From contig NZ_VIRS01000025.1 of assembly GCF_006912135.1 (NCBI RefSeq), positions 38,757 through 102,756 on the forward strand: 64,000 bases of DNA, in the 5' to 3' direction. Source of the stretch: Cryptosporangium phraense. Its GTDB lineage: Bacteria; Actinomycetota; Actinomycetes; Mycobacteriales; Cryptosporangiaceae. The position numbers and the translations under genes were made by a program. The notes beneath the pieces were generated by a model that worked only from the letters and a program-made list of their open reading frames with translations, had not been told where the DNA came from and made no database searches. Below are positions 29,209 to 36,296 of the stretch, piece by piece; within the stretch, counting starts at the first letter, position 1; each line of letters opens with the position of its first letter.

Positions 29209-29230
29209 AAGGCGCCCCGAAGGGCGCCTT
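29209..29230 (-). terminator. Hairpin after bacterioferritin gene
   Basis: AAGGCGCCC-CGAA-GGGCGCCTT: a 9-bp stem with a 4-nt loop, 17 nt downstream of the bacterioferritin stop on the minus strand. Probable terminator. Confidence 0.75.
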
Positions 29231-29246
29231 GTCGTACGGCCGAGGC

Positions 29247-29735
29247 TCAGTCGTCGTCGGAGCCCGGGTGCTTCGCCAGCCGCGACAGGTACAGCGGCTC
29301 GCCCAGCTTCTCGATCAGGTCGAGCTGCGTCTCGAGGTAGTCGATGTGCTGCTCTTCGTCCTGGAGGATGTCCTCGAAGATGTTCGCCGACGTCACGTCG
29401 CCGATCGAGCGCATGTACGCGATGCCCTCGCGGAGCCGGGTCACCGCCTCCTGCTCGACCTGCATGTCGCAGCGGAACATCTCCGGCACGTTCTCGCCGA
29501 TCCGCAGCGAGAACAGCTTCTGGTAGTTGGGCAGACCCTCCAGGAACAGGATCCGGTCGGTGAGACGTTCGGCGTGCTTCATCTCGTCGATCGACTCGTG
29601 CCTGGTGTGCGCCGCGAGCGTGGTGTAGCCCCAGTTCTCCTGCATCTTGGCGTGCAGGAAGTACTGGTTGATCGCGGTCAGCTCGCCGGTGAGCTGGTCG
29701 TTGAGGAACTCGAGGACCCTCGCGTCGCCTTGCAT
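29247..29735 (-). CDS. bfr: Bacterioferritin
   Basis: A 162-residue iron-storage and ferroxidase protein. Diiron ligands are visible in LTGELTAINQYFLH, HESIDEMKHAERL and QVEQEAV/DEEQHIDYLE; the Met in DEMKH is at the heme-ligand position. ATG at 29735 was chosen because GGAGG lies 9 nt upstream; the in-frame ATG at 29744 directly abuts GGAGG and would be poorly placed. It lies downstream of its ferredoxin partner gene on the same strand, and a hairpin follows. Confidence 0.96.
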   Translation of the reverse strand: MQGDARVLEFLNDQLTGELTAINQYFLHAKMQENWGYTTLAAHTRHESIDEMKHAERLTDRILFLEGLPNYQKLFSLRIGENVPEMFRCDMQVEQEAVTRLREGIAYMRSIGDVTSANIFEDILQDEEQHIDYLETQLDLIEKLGEPLYLSRLAKHPGSDDD

Positions 29736-29863
29736 TCCGAACATCCTCCGTTTGGCTGGGGAGGATTCACCCTAACTCCGATTAGCGGCCGTATTCCATT
29801 CGGCGCACACGACTCGCCGACCGCAGGGCCCTCCTGGGCTGCGATCGGAAGGTATGCCTGGCC

Positions 29864-30046
29864 TCAGGAAGCTTGCGCTAACGACACCTCGCTGGCTTGG
29901 AGGAGACCGCGGATCCGCTCGACGCAGGAGCCGCATCCGGTGCCCGCCCCGCAGGCGTCGGCGACGTCGAACTCGTCGCACGCGCCGGCGCTGATCGCCG
30001 TCCGGATCTCGGACTCGCGAACCCGCGTGCAGATGCAGACGTACAT
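29864..30046 (-). CDS. bfd: Bacterioferritin-associated ferredoxin
   Basis: A 60-residue [2Fe-2S] protein with C4 and C6 (VCIC) and C38 and C41 (GCGSC), the C-x-C...C-x2-C pattern of Bfd. Bfd reduces the bacterioferritin core to release iron. It lies 128 nt upstream of bfr on the same strand. Upstream of it are repeated GTAAGGCT elements and an iron-box-like palindrome, suggesting control by an IdeR/DmdR-type regulator (inference). Confidence 0.93.
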   Translation of the reverse strand: MYVCICTRVRESEIRTAISAGACDEFDVADACGAGTGCGSCVERIRGLLQASEVSLAQAS

Positions 30047-30076
30047 GGGTTCACCCCTCCGAGTCCCGGCGCCCTG

Positions 30077-30106
30077 GTAAGGCTTGGCTCAGTAAGGCTC
30101 GCCTAT
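30077..30106 (-). promoter_or_regulatory. Iron-box-like element upstream of bfd
   Basis: TAAGGCTCGCCTAT (30093-30106) matches 11 of 14 bases of the inner part of the IdeR/DmdR consensus (TTAGGCTCACCTAA), and GTAAGGCT occurs twice, 15 bp apart. It lies about 47 nt upstream of the bfd ATG. The outer arm of the 19-bp consensus is not matched. Confidence 0.4.
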
Positions 30107-30156
30107 CCTTCGGCGGGAATCAAGTCGTTGCCGGATTTCGCTCCCGGGTTTTTGAC

Positions 30157-30191
30157 AAAAAAGGACGCCGCCCTACGGCGGCGTCCTTTTT
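30157..30191. terminator. Bidirectional rho-independent terminator after aroF
   Basis: GGACGCCGCC and GGCGGCGTCC form a 10-bp stem with a CTAC loop, flanked by a run of A on the left and TTTTT on the right. It therefore has a U-tract on both strands. It lies four bases after the aroF stop. Confidence 0.93.
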
Positions 30192-30194
30192 CGT

Positions 30195-31223
30195 CTACTT
30201 CGGTGCCGGGGTCAGCGTCTTGCCCAGAGCGGGAGGGAGCGTCGTGACGGCGTGAGCCAGCTCGTCGAGGTCGGCTCCGTGGAGGGCCTGCGGGCCGTCG
30301 CACTTGGCCGTCTCCGGGTGCGGGTGGACGTCGATCAGCAGGCCTTCGGCCCCGACGCCGATCGCCGCACGCGCGAGCGGAACCACCAGCTCACGCCGGC
30401 CCGCCGCGTGCGACGGGTCGATGAGGATCGGCAGGTGAGACAGCTGGTGCACCATCGGTACGGCCGACACGTCGAGCATGTTGCGGATCGCCGACTCGAA
30501 CGAGCGCACGCCCCGCTCGCACAGCACGATGTCGAGGTTGCCGCGCTGGGCGATGTACTCGGCCGCCATCAGCCACTCCTCGTAGGTGGCGGTCAGCCCG
30601 CGCTTGAGCAGCACCGGCTTCCCGACCGACCCCACCGCCTGCAGCAGCGCGAAGTTCTGCATGTTCCGGGTGCCGACCTGGAGCATGTCCGCGTACTCGG
30701 CCACCACGTCGATGTCGGCCGGGTCGACGATCTCGGTGACGACCGGTAGCCCGGTCTCCTCCCGCACGTCGGCCAGGATCTTCAGGCCGTCGGCCCCGAG
30801 CCCCTGGAACGCGTACGGTGACGTCCGCGGCTTGTACGCGCCGCCGCGCATCAGCGCGGCGCCGGCCCGCTTGGCCATCAGCGCCGCTTCCAGCGTCTGC
30901 TCCGGCGTCTCCACCGCGCACGGTCCGGCGATCAGCGTCACGCTGTCCGGTCCGATCGGGACGTCCCGCACGTGGACGGTCGACGTCCGCGAATGGTTCT
31001 CCCGGCTGACGAGTTTGTAGGGCGACGTGATCCGGACCACCTCGGCGACGCCGGGCAGGCCTTCCACCTCGAGCGAGGCCAGCACCGGTTCCCCGGCGAC
31101 CACGCCGACGATCGTGCGGGTGACTCCACGGGAGACGAACGCGGACCCGCCCGCCTCCTCGACCGTCGAGACGACGGCCTCCAGAGCGGTGTCGGGGGCG
31201 TCCGGGCTCATGACGATGACCAT
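30195..31223 (-). CDS. aroF: Class I-beta 3-deoxy-7-phosphoheptulonate synthase with N-terminal regulatory domain
   Basis: A 342-residue DAHP synthase of the Thermotoga/Bacillus AroA type. The N-terminal ferredoxin-like domain (about residues 1-75, starting MVIVMSPDAP) is usually the feedback-binding part. The catalytic barrel has IAGPCAVETPEQT, LMRGGAYKPRTSPYAFQG, LQVGTRNMQNF, VLLKRGLTATYEEWL, IDPSHAAGRR and DVHPHPETAKCDGPQ. ATG at 31223 with AGGAGA upstream. It is preceded by an aromatic-rich leader peptide and a strong hairpin, indicating attenuation. It is a second DAHP synthase beside class II aroG, so the two may be differently regulated. Confidence 0.96.
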   Translation of the reverse strand: MVIVMSPDAPDTALEAVVSTVEEAGGSAFVSRGVTRTIVGVVAGEPVLASLEVEGLPGVAEVVRITSPYKLVSRENHSRTSTVHVRDVPIGPDSVTLIAGPCAVETPEQTLEAALMAKRAGAALMRGGAYKPRTSPYAFQGLGADGLKILADVREETGLPVVTEIVDPADIDVVAEYADMLQVGTRNMQNFALLQAVGSVGKPVLLKRGLTATYEEWLMAAEYIAQRGNLDIVLCERGVRSFESAIRNMLDVSAVPMVHQLSHLPILIDPSHAAGRRELVVPLARAAIGVGAEGLLIDVHPHPETAKCDGPQALHGADLDELAHAVTTLPPALGKTLTPAPK

Positions 31224-31249
31224 GCGAATTTTCTCCTAGAAATGCGACG

Positions 31250-31274
31250 AGCCCCGGGCCTGGGGCCCGGGGCT
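31250..31274 (-). terminator. Attenuator-like hairpin before aroF
   Basis: AGCCCCGGGCC-TGG-GGCCCGGGGCT: a perfect 11-bp stem with 3-nt loop between the leader peptide stop (31300) and the aroF start (31223). The bases that follow on the minus strand (CGTCGCATTTC) are only moderately T-rich. The leader coding end contains CCCGGG-containing stretches that could compete for pairing. Confidence 0.75.
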
Positions 31275-31299
31275 GTCGGAAGGGTGAGCGGCTGTGGCG

Positions 31300-31368
31300 C
31301 TAGAGCAGCGCGGCTGGCCGCCGGGGGACGCCCGGGCGGTAGCCATACCAAAAGTTGCGCTGCAGCAT
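31300..31368 (-). CDS. Aromatic-rich leader peptide of aroF
   Basis: A 22-codon ORF with ATG and TAG, translating as MLQRNFWYGYRPGV followed by PRRPAALL. Codons 6-8 and 10 are Phe, Trp, Tyr and Tyr, one of each aromatic amino acid within five codons. Such a run just before a hairpin and a DAHP synthase gene is the hallmark of ribosome-mediated transcription attenuation. No strong ribosome site is seen upstream, so it may be translated from a near-leaderless transcript. Confidence 0.75.
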   Translation of the reverse strand: MLQRNFWYGYRPGVPRRPAALL

Positions 31369-31440
31369 GCTGGGAAGCGTACTCGACGGAACGGGGTGAG
31401 AGCTGTCGGGTCCCCGTCACCCCGTGGTCGGGGGGCGCGC

Positions 31441-32205
31441 CTACGGGGCGAGGCTTCGCAGGCGGGCCATGTCGGCGGCGTGGCCGGCCCCGTCGTCCTC
31501 GGACGGCGTCTCCACCACGATCGGCACGCCCGCCGCCGCCGGATGCGTGAACAACGACCGGAACCCCTCGAGGCCGATCGTGCCCTCCCCGATCGTCGTG
31601 TGCCGATCACGGAGCGACCCCACCGGATCCCGCGAATCATTCGCGTGCACCAGCGCGAGCCGCCCGGCCCCGACGCAATCCACCACCGTGTCGAGCACCT
31701 TGGCCAGCCCGCCCGGCTCGGACAGGTCGTGGCCGGCCGCGTGCGCGTGGCAGGTGTCCAGACAGACGCGCAGGCGCGGGTGGGCGTCCACGGCGGCGAA
31801 GTACTCGGCCAGGTCCTCGACCCGGGACGCGAGCGCGAAGCCGCCGCCCGCGGTCGGCTCGACCAGCAGGTCCGGGTCCTCCGGGGTCAGCTCGTCCAGC
31901 AGCGGCAGCAGGTGCGAGCGCAGCTGCCCGTAGGCCTGCTCCCGGCGCTCGGTGGCCAGCGACGACCCCGCGTGGAAGACGACGCCCCGGGCGCCGATGG
32001 CCCGTCCGCGAGCGACCGCGTGACGCAGCGACGCGACCGACTTCTCGACGGTCGCCTCGGCCGCCGAGCCGAGGTTCACCAGGAAGGTGGCGTGGATGAA
32101 CACCTGGACGCCGGAACGCGACGCCCAGGCCGCGAACTTCTCGTCCTGCGCGGGCACGCCCGGAGCCAGCGCCCAGCCCCGCGGGTTCGAGACGAACACC
32201 TGCAC
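31441..32205 (-). CDS. nfo: Endonuclease IV family protein; true start unclear
   Basis: A TIM-barrel AP endonuclease of base excision repair. Metal ligands are visible in IHATFLVNL, VVFHAGSS, LVEPTAGGG, CLDTCHAHAAG, LVHANDSRD, LRDRHTTIGEG and VVETPSED. The first standard start in frame is GTG at 32205 (MQVFVSNPRGW), giving 254 residues. However, the family N-terminal strand LGAHVPASGG is encoded in the same frame just upstream (about 32283-32254), overlapping the stop of the kinase gene. No ATG, GTG or TTG precedes it within the readable upstream frame. The real protein probably begins near 32290 with an unusual start or by coupling to the kinase. Confidence 0.85.
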   Translation of the reverse strand: MQVFVSNPRGWALAPGVPAQDEKFAAWASRSGVQVFIHATFLVNLGSAAEATVEKSVASLRHAVARGRAIGARGVVFHAGSSLATERREQAYGQLRSHLLPLLDELTPEDPDLLVEPTAGGGFALASRVEDLAEYFAAVDAHPRLRVCLDTCHAHAAGHDLSEPGGLAKVLDTVVDCVGAGRLALVHANDSRDPVGSLRDRHTTIGEGTIGLEGFRSLFTHPAAAGVPIVVETPSEDDGAGHAADMARLRSLAP

Positions 32206-32279
32206 GGTGTTCGCCCCGATCCGCTCCGCGTAGGTAATCGCCCGCTTCGCCAGCCCGCCGGACGCCGGGACGTGGGCGC

Positions 32280-34280
32280 CTAGCCGGTGAACAGCGTCAC
32301 CTCGGTGCCGGCGGCGACCAGGTTGCCCGGCGACGGGAACTGGAACAGCACCCGGGCGTCGTCGTCATCGCGGCCGCCGCGGCGCTTGACCCGGAGTCCG
32401 GCCTCTTCCAGCTGCTGCTTGGCCTCGTCGAACTGCTGCCCGCTGACGTCTGGGATCTCCACTTGCGACTGGCCCTGGGCGACCGTGAGCTTCACCGTGA
32501 CGTCGCCGGTGACCTGGCCGGGCGCCGGATCCTGCTTCAGGACCTTGCCCGCCTTGGCCGGATCGGTGTTCGTCGGGTCGATCGTGACGTCCTTCTGGAG
32601 CCCGAGACCGTCGATGATCTGCTCGGCCTCCTCGCGGGACTTGTCGACCAGGTTCGGCAGCGAGATGCCCTTGCCCTGGCTGATCACGATCGTGACCGAG
32701 CTGCCCCGCTTGGCCTTGTTGCCCAGCGGCGGCGACGTCGAGATCAGCTTGTTCGCGTCGATGTCGTCGTTGAACTCGAACTTGGGCGCGGGCACGGTGA
32801 AGCCCAGCGCCTTCAGTTTCTGCTCGACCTCGGTGCGCCCCTTGCCCTTGAGGCTCGTCGGGATCGGGACGACGTCCGGACCCTTGGAGATCGTGATCGT
32901 GACCGTGCCGCCCTTGCGGATCCGGCCACCGGGCTCCGGCGACTGCTTGAAGACCCGGCCGAGCAGCGCCTTGTCGTCGAAGTCCTGGACGACGTTGATC
33001 TCCAGCCCGGCCGTCTTGGCCTGGGCGGTCGCGTCGGTCGAGCTGAGCTCGAGCATCTGGGGTGTCTCGGTGTACCGGCCGACGCCGAGGTACCAGCCGG
33101 TGCCGGCCGCGATCAGCGCCAGCACGACGACCGCGGCGATGATCGCGAGATTGCGCTGCTGCGACGTCAACCGGCCGAGTGGGCCCGGCAGGGTGGGACC
33201 GGCGCGGTGACCACCGCCGGGAGGCGGCGGCAGGATGCCGCCGGGCATCATCGCGGTGCCCCGCACGTCACCGTGGCGCGGCACGACCTGGGTGTGCTGG
33301 CCCGGTGCTTGCGGCACCGGCACCGCCGCGGAGGCGGTGAACGTACTGGTCGGCGGGCCGCTCTGGGGCACGGCCGAGGTCGGCAGCAGGCCGCCGCCGG
33401 ACACGCTGCGGGTCGTGCGACCCTCGAGCTCGTCGCGGACGACGCGCAGCTCGTCGAGGAACGCGCCGGCGTCGGCCGGGCGGGCGTTCGGGTCGCGCCG
33501 GGTCGCCCGGACCGTCAGCTCGTCGAGCGACGGCGGCACCAGCGGCGCGCGCGACGACGGCGGCGGGACGTCGGCGTGGACGTGCTGGAAGGCGATGTTC
33601 ACCGACGAGTCGCCGCCGTACGGCACGTTGCCGGTGAGCATCTCGAACAGCATGATCCCGGCCGAGTACACGTCGCTGCGGGTGCTGGCCTGGCCGTAGG
33701 TGATCTGCTCGGGTGAGACGTACGCCACCGTGCCCATGACCACACCGCGGGTCGACGTCGGGCCGACCGCGGCCACGGCGCGGGCCAGACCGAAGTCGGC
33801 GACCTTGACCGAGCGGCCGTCGTTGCCGATCAGCACGTTCTCGGGCTTGACGTCCCGGTGGACCATGCCGTGCCGGTGGGCGGCGGCCAGCGCGTCGAGC
33901 ACCGGGTCGATGATCGCCAGCGCCTCGGCGGCGGGCAGCCGCCCGCGCTGGACCAGGACCTCGCGCAGCGTGCGGCCCTGGACCTGCTCCATCACCAGGA
34001 ACGCGAGCCCCTCGTGCACGCCCTGGTCGTAGACCGCGACGACGTGCGGGTGGCTCAGCGCGGCGGCCGAGCGCGCCTCCTGGATGAAGCGGTGCACGAA
34101 AGCGGGGTCGGCCGCGTAGCCGGGGTGCATGACCTTGACCGCGACGGTCCGTTCCAGACGTTCGTCCATCGCGTCGTACACGGTCGCCATGCCACCGCGC
34201 GCGATCCGCCCCCGAATTCGGTAGCGGCCTTCGAGCACGGAACCCACCAGGGGGTCGGCCAGCGTCCTGTCCACGGGCAT
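32280..34280 (-). CDS. pknL: PASTA-domain Ser/Thr protein kinase (PknL-like)
   Basis: A 666-residue transmembrane kinase. The kinase domain spans residues about 19-280 (glycine loop GRIARGGMATVY, VAVKVM, HRDVKPENVL, VADFGLAR, GTVAYVSPEQ). A Pro/Gly-rich juxtamembrane region is followed by one membrane helix near 385-405 and four extracellular PASTA repeats, each built on ...SxPxxGxxxxxGxxVxxxxS or VPDVxGxxxxxA patterns. PASTA domains bind peptidoglycan or muropeptides. The gene is divergent from the Rv2175c-like gene, as pknL is from Rv2175c in M. tuberculosis, where Rv2175c is a PknL substrate. Confidence 0.93.
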   Translation of the reverse strand: MPVDRTLADPLVGSVLEGRYRIRGRIARGGMATVYDAMDERLERTVAVKVMHPGYAADPAFVHRFIQEARSAAALSHPHVVAVYDQGVHEGLAFLVMEQVQGRTLREVLVQRGRLPAAEALAIIDPVLDALAAAHRHGMVHRDVKPENVLIGNDGRSVKVADFGLARAVAAVGPTSTRGVVMGTVAYVSPEQITYGQASTRSDVYSAGIMLFEMLTGNVPYGGDSSVNIAFQHVHADVPPPSSRAPLVPPSLDELTVRATRRDPNARPADAGAFLDELRVVRDELEGRTTRSVSGGGLLPTSAVPQSGPPTSTFTASAAVPVPQAPGQHTQVVPRHGDVRGTAMMPGGILPPPPGGGHRAGPTLPGPLGRLTSQQRNLAIIAAVVVLALIAAGTGWYLGVGRYTETPQMLELSSTDATAQAKTAGLEINVVQDFDDKALLGRVFKQSPEPGGRIRKGGTVTITISKGPDVVPIPTSLKGKGRTEVEQKLKALGFTVPAPKFEFNDDIDANKLISTSPPLGNKAKRGSSVTIVISQGKGISLPNLVDKSREEAEQIIDGLGLQKDVTIDPTNTDPAKAGKVLKQDPAPGQVTGDVTVKLTVAQGQSQVEIPDVSGQQFDEAKQQLEEAGLRVKRRGGRDDDDARVLFQFPSPGNLVAAGTEVTLFTG

Positions 34281-34415
34281 CAGTGTACGGAGAGAGAGTC
34301 AACGAGACAGGCGACCCCGCGGAGATCCATGCTTCGGCACACGCATCTGGGCCCAAAAGGGTTCGCGGGGGACCGCGTTCGTTCCCGAACTGAGATCTCG
34401 TGGGATCGTTGGTGC

Positions 34416-34793
34416 GTGGAAGACAGCAAAACTGAGGTCGGCCCCGACGCCTGGCTGACCGTCCCCGAGGCCGCGGAACGGCTCGACGTCCGGCTGACCC
34501 GCGTGCACCAGCTGGTGAAGAGCGGCGCGCTGCTGGCCGTGCGCCGGGACGGCGTCCTGAAACTCCCGGCCGACCTGGTGCCCGACCTGCGGTCGGAGGC
34601 CGGGCAGAAGTCCAACCTGGCCCGGCACCTGGCCGGCGTCCTCACCGTGCTCAAGGACGCGGGCTACGACTCCGAGGAAGCGCTGACCTGGCTCTACACG
34701 CCGGATTCGACGCTGCCGGAAGGGTCGGCGGCAGCGGCCCTGCGCGAACGGCCGACCGAGATCAAGCGCCGCGCGCAGGCCCTGGGCTTCTGA
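34416..34793 (+). CDS. Rv2175c-family DNA-binding protein
   Basis: A 125-residue protein with an N-terminal winged-helix/excisionase-like domain (AWLTVPEAAERLDVRLTRVHQLVKSG) and a C-terminal helical domain (LARHLAGVLTVLKDAGYDSEEALTWLY). Rv2175c binds DNA and is phosphorylated by PknL; an N-terminal Thr-containing tail (EDSKTEVG) is present here too. GTG at 34416; no clear ribosome site. The stop codon directly abuts the crtYc start (TGAGTG), so it is co-transcribed with lycopene cyclase genes. Confidence 0.88.
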   Translation: MEDSKTEVGPDAWLTVPEAAERLDVRLTRVHQLVKSGALLAVRRDGVLKLPADLVPDLRSEAGQKSNLARHLAGVLTVLKDAGYDSEEALTWLYTPDSTLPEGSAAAALRERPTEIKRRAQALGF

Positions 34794-35111
34794 GTGCGGC
34801 ATTTCAGCTATCTGGCCGTGCTCGTGTTCATCGTGATCGGTTCGGGCTGGCTCGAGGTGTTCCTCCGGGTCCAGGTGTATCGACGGTGGAAACGCCTGTT
34901 GCTCGCGCTCACCCCGGCCGCGGTGATCTTCGTCGTCTGGGACGTGCTCGCGATCCGGGCCGGGCACTGGACGTTCGACCCCCACCAGATGCTGGGCATC
35001 GAGTTGGGGCCGCTGCCGCTGGAGGAACTGCTGTTCTTCCTCGTGGTGCCGGTCGCGGCGATCCTCGCGTTCGAGGCCGTGCGCAAGGTCACCGGCTGGA
35101 GAGCCGAATGA
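34794..35111 (+). CDS. crtYc: Lycopene cyclase subunit, C type
   Basis: A 105-residue membrane protein with three hydrophobic helices (YLAVLVFIVIGSGWLEVFL, LLLALTPAAVIFVVWDVLA, LLFFLVVPVAAILAFEAV) and the family motif PLEELLFF. It forms the heterodimeric lycopene cyclase with CrtYd. GTG immediately after the previous TGA; the stop overlaps crtYd (ATGA). The pair converts lycopene ends to beta- or epsilon-rings depending on subtype, which sequence alone does not tell. Confidence 0.9.
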   Translation: MRHFSYLAVLVFIVIGSGWLEVFLRVQVYRRWKRLLLALTPAAVIFVVWDVLAIRAGHWTFDPHQMLGIELGPLPLEELLFFLVVPVAAILAFEAVRKVTGWRAE

Positions 35112-35446
35112 CCTACACCCAGGCGGCGGTGCTCGGCGTGCTGGTGGCGCTGGCCATCGACCTGTTCGTCTACCGGACCCGGCTGGTCACCCGCCGGGTC
35201 TGGTGGGTCTCCTACGCGATCGTCGTGTTCTTCCAGCTGATGACGAACGGCTTTCTCACCGGCCGGGGGATCGTCCGGTACAACCCGGACGACATCATCG
35301 GCCTGCGGATCGTCTACGCGCCGGTCGAGGACCTGCTGTTCGGGTTCGCGCTCGTGCTCTTCGCGGTGTCCACCTGGGTCAGGCTCGGGCGCGTACGGCC
35401 CGCACGAGAGCAGGCAGCGCCACGCGCGCGCGACGAAAGTTACTGA
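35108..35446 (+). CDS. crtYd: Lycopene cyclase subunit, D type
   Basis: A 112-residue partner of CrtYc with three helices (AAVLGVLVALAIDLFVY, VWWVSYAIVVFFQLM, DLLFGFALVLFAVSTWV) and the motif NPDDIIG...PVEDLLFG. The ATG overlaps the crtYc stop by four bases. Its last 68 nt overlap the 3' end of crtB on the other strand, so the two genes share coding DNA tail to tail. Confidence 0.9.
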   Translation: MTYTQAAVLGVLVALAIDLFVYRTRLVTRRVWWVSYAIVVFFQLMTNGFLTGRGIVRYNPDDIIGLRIVYAPVEDLLFGFALVLFAVSTWVRLGRVRPAREQAAPRARDESY

Positions 35447-36296
35447 CCGCGACCCGACGGTCGAGCACCTGGTAGTCGGCCTGCTCGACGGCGTCGAGGA
35501 TGCCGCCGTAGAGCAGGAACGCGGTCTTCATGCACTCCTGGCTCTCCGGCGCGAGCAGCCGGAAGCCCGGCCAGGCGGCCCGGTAGATCTCCCGGCACCG
35601 GGCCACCTCGTAGGCCAGCAGCCGCCGGATCGGCCCGTCGACGACCCCCCGCTCCAGGTGCTCCCGGTCGACGCCGAACAGCGCCAGGTCCTCCATCGGC
35701 AGGTAGATCCGGCCCCGCCGAAGGTCCTCGCCGACGTCCCGGATGAAGTTCGCGAGCTGGAACGCGACGCCGAGGTCGTGCGCGTACGGCTCGACGACCG
35801 CCCGCGGGACCCCGGGGTGCTCGAGGATCGGCACCATCTCCAGCCCGATCACCGCGGCCGACCCGTACACGTACGTCATCAGGTCGTCGTAGGTCGCGTA
35901 CTCGGTGACGGTCAGGTCCATCCGCATCGACGCGTTGAACGCCTCGATGTAGGTGACGTCGACGTCCCAGCGCCTGACGGTGTCGACCAGCGCCCGGGTG
36001 ATCGGGTGGTCCGACTCGCCCCGCTTCAGGTCGGCCAGGACGGACGCCGAGAACGCGTCCAGCTCGGCGGCCTTCTCGGCGTCCGACAGCGTCGAGCTGA
36101 GGTCGTCGACGATCTCGTCGGCGTATCGGGCGAACCCGTACAGCGCCTGGACGTACGGCCGCTTCGCCGGCGGGAGCAGCAGCGTGGCCAGGTGATAGGT
36201 CTTGCCGTGTTCGGCCAGCAGCCGGCGGCACTCGGCGTAGGACGCCCGCAACTCCGGATCCGTGATGCCGGCGGCGTCCAGTTCACGCGAGCTCAT
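35379..36296 (-). CDS. crtB: Phytoene synthase
   Basis: A 305-residue squalene/phytoene synthase that condenses two geranylgeranyl diphosphates to phytoene. Seen: AKRPYVQALYGFARYADEIVDDL, first Asp-rich motif; DLMTYVYGSAAVIGLEM; and the second Asp-rich motif FQLANFIRDVGEDLRRGRIYLP. ATG at 36296 lies inside the end of the mannosyltransferase gene (14-nt overlap). Third gene of the crtI-mptA-crtB operon. Confidence 0.95.
   Translation of the reverse strand: MSSRELDAAGITDPELRASYAECRRLLAEHGKTYHLATLLLPPAKRPYVQALYGFARYADEIVDDLSSTLSDAEKAAELDAFSASVLADLKRGESDHPITRALVDTVRRWDVDVTYIEAFNASMRMDLTVTEYATYDDLMTYVYGSAAVIGLEMVPILEHPGVPRAVVEPYAHDLGVAFQLANFIRDVGEDLRRGRIYLPMEDLALFGVDREHLERGVVDGPIRRLLAYEVARCREIYRAAWPGFRLLAPESQECMKTAFLLYGGILDAVEQADYQVLDRRVAVSNFRRARVALPALVRAVRARA

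Noticed and set aside
34280..34303. TTGACT and TACACT before pknL as -35/-10 promoter elements
   Set aside because: Spacing between them is only about 9 nt and the -10 would end one base from the ATG; geometry does not suit a promoter for that start.
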